Below, one piece after another: positions 58,541 to 64,000 of a stretch of DNA of 64,000 nt. The notes below the pieces were generated by a model. It was not told where the DNA came from, made no database searches, and saw only the letters and a list, made by a program, of their open reading frames with translations. Positions within the stretch are counted from its first letter, which is position 1; each line of letters opens with the position of its first letter. The position numbers and the translations under genes are program-made. Location of the stretch: the NCBI GenBank assembly GCA_947179485.1, contig OX359246.1:73745508-73809507 (forward strand), given 5' to 3'. This stretch comes from Allacma fusca. Its lineage: Eukaryota; Arthropoda; Collembola; Symphypleona; Sminthuridae.

Positions 58541-60506
58541 TAGGGTTCCCACTTTTTTGAAACGTCATTCCGGGACAAAATAATTTTAAATTTTGTTTAC
58601 GTATACACGGTTCCTAGTTGTATTTTTCAGCCTTTTTGGCATCTAATACATAACATTTTGTTTTCCGGTTTGTTCAAACAAGAAACCAATTCACAACATA
58701 AAAAGGGTACATTAAGACTGACTTGAAGCTCTGCGTTCACAAGTTTTGTTGACAATAAGTTTCTCTCGGCTGTCCAAACTCTCTTCATTAGGCTGAAATA
58801 ACGTTCTGCAAAATCGTTGCTAACAGGAATTAATATCACGAACGATACAAGCTTGAGTAGTTCCGGACATTATTGATCTTTCTTAAAAAACTCGGCCCAC
58901 TTTGCACGGACCGATCTTACGATCCCCCATCACAATCAAAAACTCAAGTTTGACGAAATATGCAAAATTCATTGTACAGCTGGTCCTCGTTTGATTTAAT
59001 ACCGGGTACAACGGCAATATTTAGGAAATAAGCCATGGATACTAAGAATTCCTCTGATTTCAAATTTAGTAATTCCATTTTCAAAATAAGTTAGTACCAC
59101 TGAAATCAAAATGTCAGCTAAAATAGGTTTGCAGTGATTTCAAAAAATCCAAAACTTCCTGTTCAAAGCGCTTTTTTGTGTTGCGCGGGTAAAGTTTTCC
59201 GAATTGCATTGCTACTTCCGTAAAATTTATCTTTATATTGGTTTACACAACTTTCCAGAAGAGATTTCATTATGGCGTAAACTTCCGTAGAAGTACAGTC
59301 ATAACACTCCAACATTAAAATGGGCGAATTCATTTATTGTAAAATACTGTGAACAATAAATAGGTAACTTACGTGTGAAACTCCCCAGGCCTGCCTCCTG
59401 CTTTGGATTCCCAAAAATAAAATGCAAAACCTAATTGCCTGGCTAGACCTGGGGTTCCCGTAAGGACGTCAGACTCCAAAGTGTTACTAGACAGTAACTT
59501 GCGTGAAAACCAATGAGGTAATTTCTTCGAGTTGTGGGGGCTCCTTTCCCAACGTACCCGGTTAAGTGTATTCTTATACGGACAGAGTGGACCTGAGAGA
59601 ACCCTTTCCCAATAGTTTTTAATAATGTTGTGGACAAAAACACTCATTGTCAGTCACTTTGTTCCTTTAAAAGACAATATGACTTCAAAGCTGACGTATT
59701 AGAAAGGAATCTATCCAATGCTAAAAGTAAGGAAACATCACATCCACAAATTCACAGAACTGTTTTAAAGAGTCTAGTCTCTGCGCAGACTAGCTAGATT
59801 CGCTAAAAACATTTAAAACTAAGACTTCAACATTCACTGATAATTTATTGTATGCATTTTTCACAGCGTTGTGTATAATGTGATATTTGAAATTACCAGC
59901 AAAAATTGATGGATTTTCTTCCTGGAATTTCGGAAACACATAATTTTGGCGACCGTAATTTACGTTCGCATTGTTCGCGCTGTAACAACAAATATTTTGA
60001 ATTTTTAATCGTCTCCAGATTGTTCGATTTCAGCACCTGCTTTCTCTAGGTTTTTAGGAACTTTACATGTGAGATTTAACAGACCTAAATTCTTCATACT
60101 TCACAGAAAGTTGCTGTACAGACTAAAATCCTAGTAGGGGTCTGGTCATCTTTGTCATTTCGACTTAACCAATTTTTGGAATTGACAACCTCTTCCCATA
60201 TAGAATTGTAAAACCTAGACCTTTTTAATTACTACCTGCTCATTAAACGATTTTGTTACGCTTGTGATCACATTTTTATGATTTTATTAGTTTTATGTAG
60301 ATGGCACATGATGCTCTCGTTTGAATCGAGATCCTCTAGAACGAAATATTTTGTTTTTCTCTTAAAAACTCGAATAAATTTCGTAGATTTTTGAGCTCGA
60401 CGTTTCCGGGACATTTACGTGTCCCGGAATACACCCTTCCGGGACACGGGACAACGATTGTCATTCCGGGACTGTCCCGGGCATTCCGGGACGTCTGGGA
60501 ACCCTA
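58541..60506 (-). mobile_element. hAT element with recognisable transposase remnant, 1966 bp
   Basis: The ends TAGGGTTCCCA and TGGGAACCCTA are perfect inverted repeats, flanked by tgtttgtta and tgtttgta (an 8-bp duplication with one extra base). On the minus strand, 58930-58640 reads WAEFFKKDQ, a stop, then LLKLVSFVILIPVSNDFAERYFSLMKRVWTAE (given over 58868-58770) and LSTKLVNAELQVSLN. This is the hAT C-terminal dimerisation region. 59369-59647 (minus) is a longer ORF from inside the element without a recognised domain. The element is defective. Confidence 0.85.
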
Positions 60507-61172
60507 TGTTTGTAGCAGCCCTTTTAATTGTTCACTCAACTGGGAAACATTTTGAATGGTTAAAATTATTATTTTTTAAAAAACACTTCAGTCGAATTCC
60601 GTTTGAAATATATGCGAGCAAAAATGGGCCCAGTTCAAAGCAATAACGTTTTGGGAAATAAGGAAGACAATATTCAGGAAGAATTAATTTTCCATCATTA
60701 TACCGAGACTGCAGTGAAATAAAACTTTATTTGGTTTATGTCAACAGCGAGTAGAATAATTACAATAATTTCAAACCCACGGAGATGGATTCATACGATA
60801 GGCAAGCTCATGAAACGGAGCAATGTAAGCCAAAGGCTTAGCCTATAGACGGAATCATCCTTTATTTTTAAAGAGCACTTTCTGTCCTGTTATTTAAAGT
60901 TTCGCACTTTCATAGTTCAATGGCATCACAAAACGCCCAAAAGGTGGCATGCCAAGCACTCATTATTAACGAGCACTACCTGTCCATTTATTTAAAGTGC
61001 TGCTCTTAATATAATCGCGCACGATTTAGGCATACAACAAGTCTTTGCGACAGGGCTTGATTCGTAAACCGTTTGGCTTTTAATTTCTAGACTCACACTA
61101 CCACCTCTTCAAGTAATCGTCCCTGTGAAGCACAGGGCTTTTACTAGTTATCACTTATTACACTACATAAAC
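60507..61172. other. Intergenic, no gene seen
   Basis: AT-rich. No supported ORF or repeat beyond the adjoining elements. Confidence 0.4.
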
Positions 61173-62872
61173 TCATAATTAAAATATGCAGATTATGTAC
61201 CTCCTTGCGCATGCGCAATCTGATAAGTAACTATACCAGCGGCTGGAAGCATATCCGAAGATACTCGAACAAATGTAACTGTGTTTCCTTCTGTAATTAG
61301 TTATTGTAACACTATCTGTACGCATGTACTGATAATGAGCGAAGATTCTAAAAATAATCCAAACTTTGCACTCACATCCAATGCTTCGTTCGTGGCTTCA
61401 ATATACAAAGGGTAAATAAATATCCGGGTACAGCTCTTTTGAAGATTGTGATGAATTTTTGAAATGCTAGGACGCTTGTAATTTATATAACTGTACTACT
61501 AATAACGGAATTGTTGTTATTGCAGTATTGTTAATCAGGAATAACACATTAAAAAAGTCATGAAATAAAAATGAGAAATGCATGTGTAACTATGCACTTG
61601 AGTGGGGCGGAACTGAGCTGACGAATTGACAGCTTCTTCCTCGCAGAAAATTCCATAGAGTTAGCGATTACACTAATCCTGTTGAGGGCAACCTTCTTGT
61701 AACGCACAACAAAACATGGGGAAAAATCAAAAATTGACTTCATTTTGACATGACACTACTGCAAAGCCCATGAGAAATTGTATAGTCTCAAAATCCGAAA
61801 TGCTTATGTTAAACTACAGAATGACAAATTCAGAAAATAGAATCCAAGTACAAAATTGTGGCTTTTGGACCCAAAAATGTGAGATCTTTTTATTTATTAT
61901 TCCAAAAGGCTTTCATCAGAAATAGGAATATTCTGTTTTAAACATTGGCATAGAGACAACTCTCAACGCAGACCTGTGAGCTAGTTCCCTGGGCAGCCAT
62001 GAACATTTCCTAAAAACACGGGTTAAAAGTTAAGCCTTGAAAAAATTTTGTATTGAAATAAACAGCTACTGCATCCAAATTCCGTGAAAAATTCCGACAT
62101 GGAAAAAGGAATTAAAATGTAACGGTTATTGGCAGACATTTCTTACTTTGGCACCTACCTGGTGCCTGGTTGATTATTTTGTAAACCAGGAATTGTTTTC
62201 TGGTTAGGCTGCTACTTTGGTATAATTTATTTTTTCAAAATTTGTCAACTATACCTGGGCGCAGAAATAATACAGAATACCTCCGTTTTAGTTTAGGTTT
62301 CGTAGGTAGCAATAGGTTTTTCCCAGTTTTACGACTGCGAGGGTACAAATGTTTTTCTAAACTGGGTATTTAAAAAAATACAGAGATGTAAGCGATTAGT
62401 AATCGCCATTAATGATAATTTATGAATGATCATTGATTAAAAATAATTATTCGAAAATATACAAGTTTTAAATTTTAAAAATAATCATTAATAAATTGTA
62501 ATCGTTAAGGAAATTTCTGAAAGTAATTCTTAATTGTAATCATTTATTGTGCGTCTATCAAGAAGTAAATATTAATATTGCAATCACTAATCAATAGTTT
62601 TTGTGAATAAGTAATCATTTATTCTAATAATGATTTGAGTATTTTGCGTGAAGTAATCATCAGTCATTAATTTGTATTGTAATCCGCATGGTTGATTTTT
62701 AAAACTAAATTAAATTAAATTTTAGCTCTACAAAACATTTAAATGTGTAATTATTTTGTCACTTTTGGTTCAATAGCATATGGGTAAATCAGTGACATAT
62801 AATTTTTCCCCAGCTCCACCTAGTTCTCTCCTCAGAGCTAAGCATATCCATGTTTGATTTTAAGCCTGATAC
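61173..62872. repeat. Second copy of the elongase-flank duplication, lacking the elongase
   Basis: 61173-61320 matches 48170-48320 and continues almost directly into the match with 50832 onward, so about 2.5 kb with the whole elongase gene is missing. Smaller gaps correspond to 51356-51995 and 52260-52360. The AATCATTA array is present at 62400-62690. Confidence 0.85.
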
Positions 62873-64000
62873 AAATCCTCTCTTCTAATTCGAGCGAGTG
62901 GATAGTGTCGGCGACAGTGACCATGATGGTAAGATTCAAATATTCGCGCGCTCTAGCTGTATAGACGCATATGTCGTCATTATTCGGACACTCAAATTCT
63001 GAGTTCTATGATCTTTTTCATGCCCTAGAACTCACAGCAACAATTTAATAAGCTGTAATCCTTGCACTCGAACTCAGCCTCAGAGTTCGAATTATTTAAT
63101 TTTTGGAACTCGCACTCATGGCACTCAGGGACTCAAACAGACGCTAGAAGCTTAAGCTCTTAATAACAATAAAATCTACAATGATTGCACTCGAACTCAA
63201 CCCCGAGCTTTCAATTTAGTAAACAGGACTCGCAATAAAGTTAAAGTTTATCCTCTTTCGAGTTTGAAAGGAAGTGTGGATGATTGGAAATCTGACAAGT
63301 ATGATTTTGGTGAGCATTGAGGAAATCCTTCTTTACATTGTAATGCAAAGTTGCATTAGGAACAAGTCTAGGCTTAGATTACCAACTATTTTTAGATTTT
63401 TATAAATTATGATGTTCTGGGCAAACTCGGTGCGCTGATTAAGAACCTGAAAGAATTTCGCCCGGGAGCTGGTAATCTAGACCTCGACGTTTATTCTAAG
63501 TTCTACATTGATAATTATTAAATAAAAACAATTGTAAGATTCAGGTTGTTAATGTCAGTAGAAAATTAATATAATTATTATAATTTGAATTGAAAAGCTT
63601 TTTTACCGTATTTTAAATTGTGAAATTTTGATTTTACTATCATTCAACATCATTTATTTCAAAATAATATTTTTACAAGTACTTACATTAATCAAAATTA
63701 AAACATCGTAGAAATTACTCTGCATTATGTACCAAGGTAGTAGAGTACAAATTTCAACAGTATATTTTTGTCGTTTTAGGTGCAAGATACGATCCTGCAG
63801 TGAAATACAATCCGGATTGTTTATATTGCTGGTGCAAATGGTAAATAAGCAAAAACCAAAATTTACTTTGTAATCTCCCTAGCTATTCAATTTTAAATTT
63901 ATGATGAAATTTTTTCACTTTTCTCAGACATGGCTTACTACAAGAAGGAGCAATCAGCCAAATCACAATTTTAAACAGCGGAGACCAGACCTCAAGATGA
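62873..64000. other. Right edge: motif array and possible untranslated exons
   Basis: 62980-63260 has recurrent ACTCGAACTCA/GAGTTCGA motifs, perhaps another transposon end. At 63780-63840 a stretch preceded by 'gtcgttttag' and followed by 'gtaaataag', and at 63929 onward a stretch preceded by 'cttttctcag', have splice-like borders but no consistent frame. They could be 5' UTR exons of a gene to the right, with an ATG at 63996. This is weak evidence. Confidence 0.25.

Noticed and set aside
1-64000. Prokaryotic features, CRISPR arrays, operons, riboswitches, phage
   Set aside because: The window is eukaryotic (introns, Pol III tRNA). No regularly spaced repeats with unique spacers were seen; the repeats present are minisatellites or transposon ends.

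Overview
This is a eukaryotic nuclear window with spliced genes and no prokaryotic signals. It is AT-rich, gene-poor and full of transposons. The gene set points to an arthropod: a Nck/Dreadlocks SH3-SH2 adaptor, an ELOVL6-type fatty-acid elongase, a duplicated clan-4 (CYP4-like) cytochrome P450 and a seven-pass gustatory-receptor-like protein. Splice sites are GT/AG and some introns are only about 50-120 bp. I lean towards a hexapod, possibly a springtail, but the sequence alone does not settle that.

Layout. 1-116: first coding exon of a CCCH zinc-finger gene leaving the left edge (minus). 3.0 kb: tRNA-His(GTG). 3.3-4.5 kb: a MITE and degenerate tandem repeats. 4.7-5.2 kb: an orphan secreted-protein ORF. 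7.2-9.3 kb: complete nck/dock gene (minus, 4 coding exons). 11.65-18.0 kb and 36.3-41.9 kb: two copies of one segmental duplication. Copy B carries a complete 12-exon P450 (505 aa, frame conserved through every junction). Copy A carries its pseudogene, with a roughly 1.35 kb internal deletion, a 1-bp frameshift and a 2 kb transposon insertion. 18.3-35.9 kb between the copies is almost entirely nested transposons. 48.9-50.0 kb: complete elongase gene (minus, 3 exons, 280 aa). 56.0-57.5 kb: receptor gene (plus, 4 exons). 58.5-60.5 kb: a hAT element with a readable transposase C-terminus. 61.2-62.9 kb: a rearranged copy of the DNA around the elongase that lacks the elongase itself.

Transposons dominate. 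By eye I could delimit eleven hAT-type elements with 8-bp target-site duplications, most of them exact, several inserted inside one another to a depth of three or four. A recurrent feature is that many of these families carry dense arrays of one short family-specific motif just inside their ends (CTTGAA, GGTCTGGTCC, TCTCGT, GCCTA, ATGTATG). Two other decayed transposases were recognised: an animal EnSpm/CACTA-like one at 32.8-35.9 kb and a member of an uncharacterised transposon-protein family, lying between long inverted repeats, at 27.7-31.8 kb.

The host genes appear unrelated to one another in function (signalling adaptor, xenobiotic or lipid oxidation, fatty-acid elongation, chemoreception). 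I see no operon-like or cluster logic beyond the P450 duplication. All exon boundaries were inferred by reading frame and splice consensus, without transcript data.
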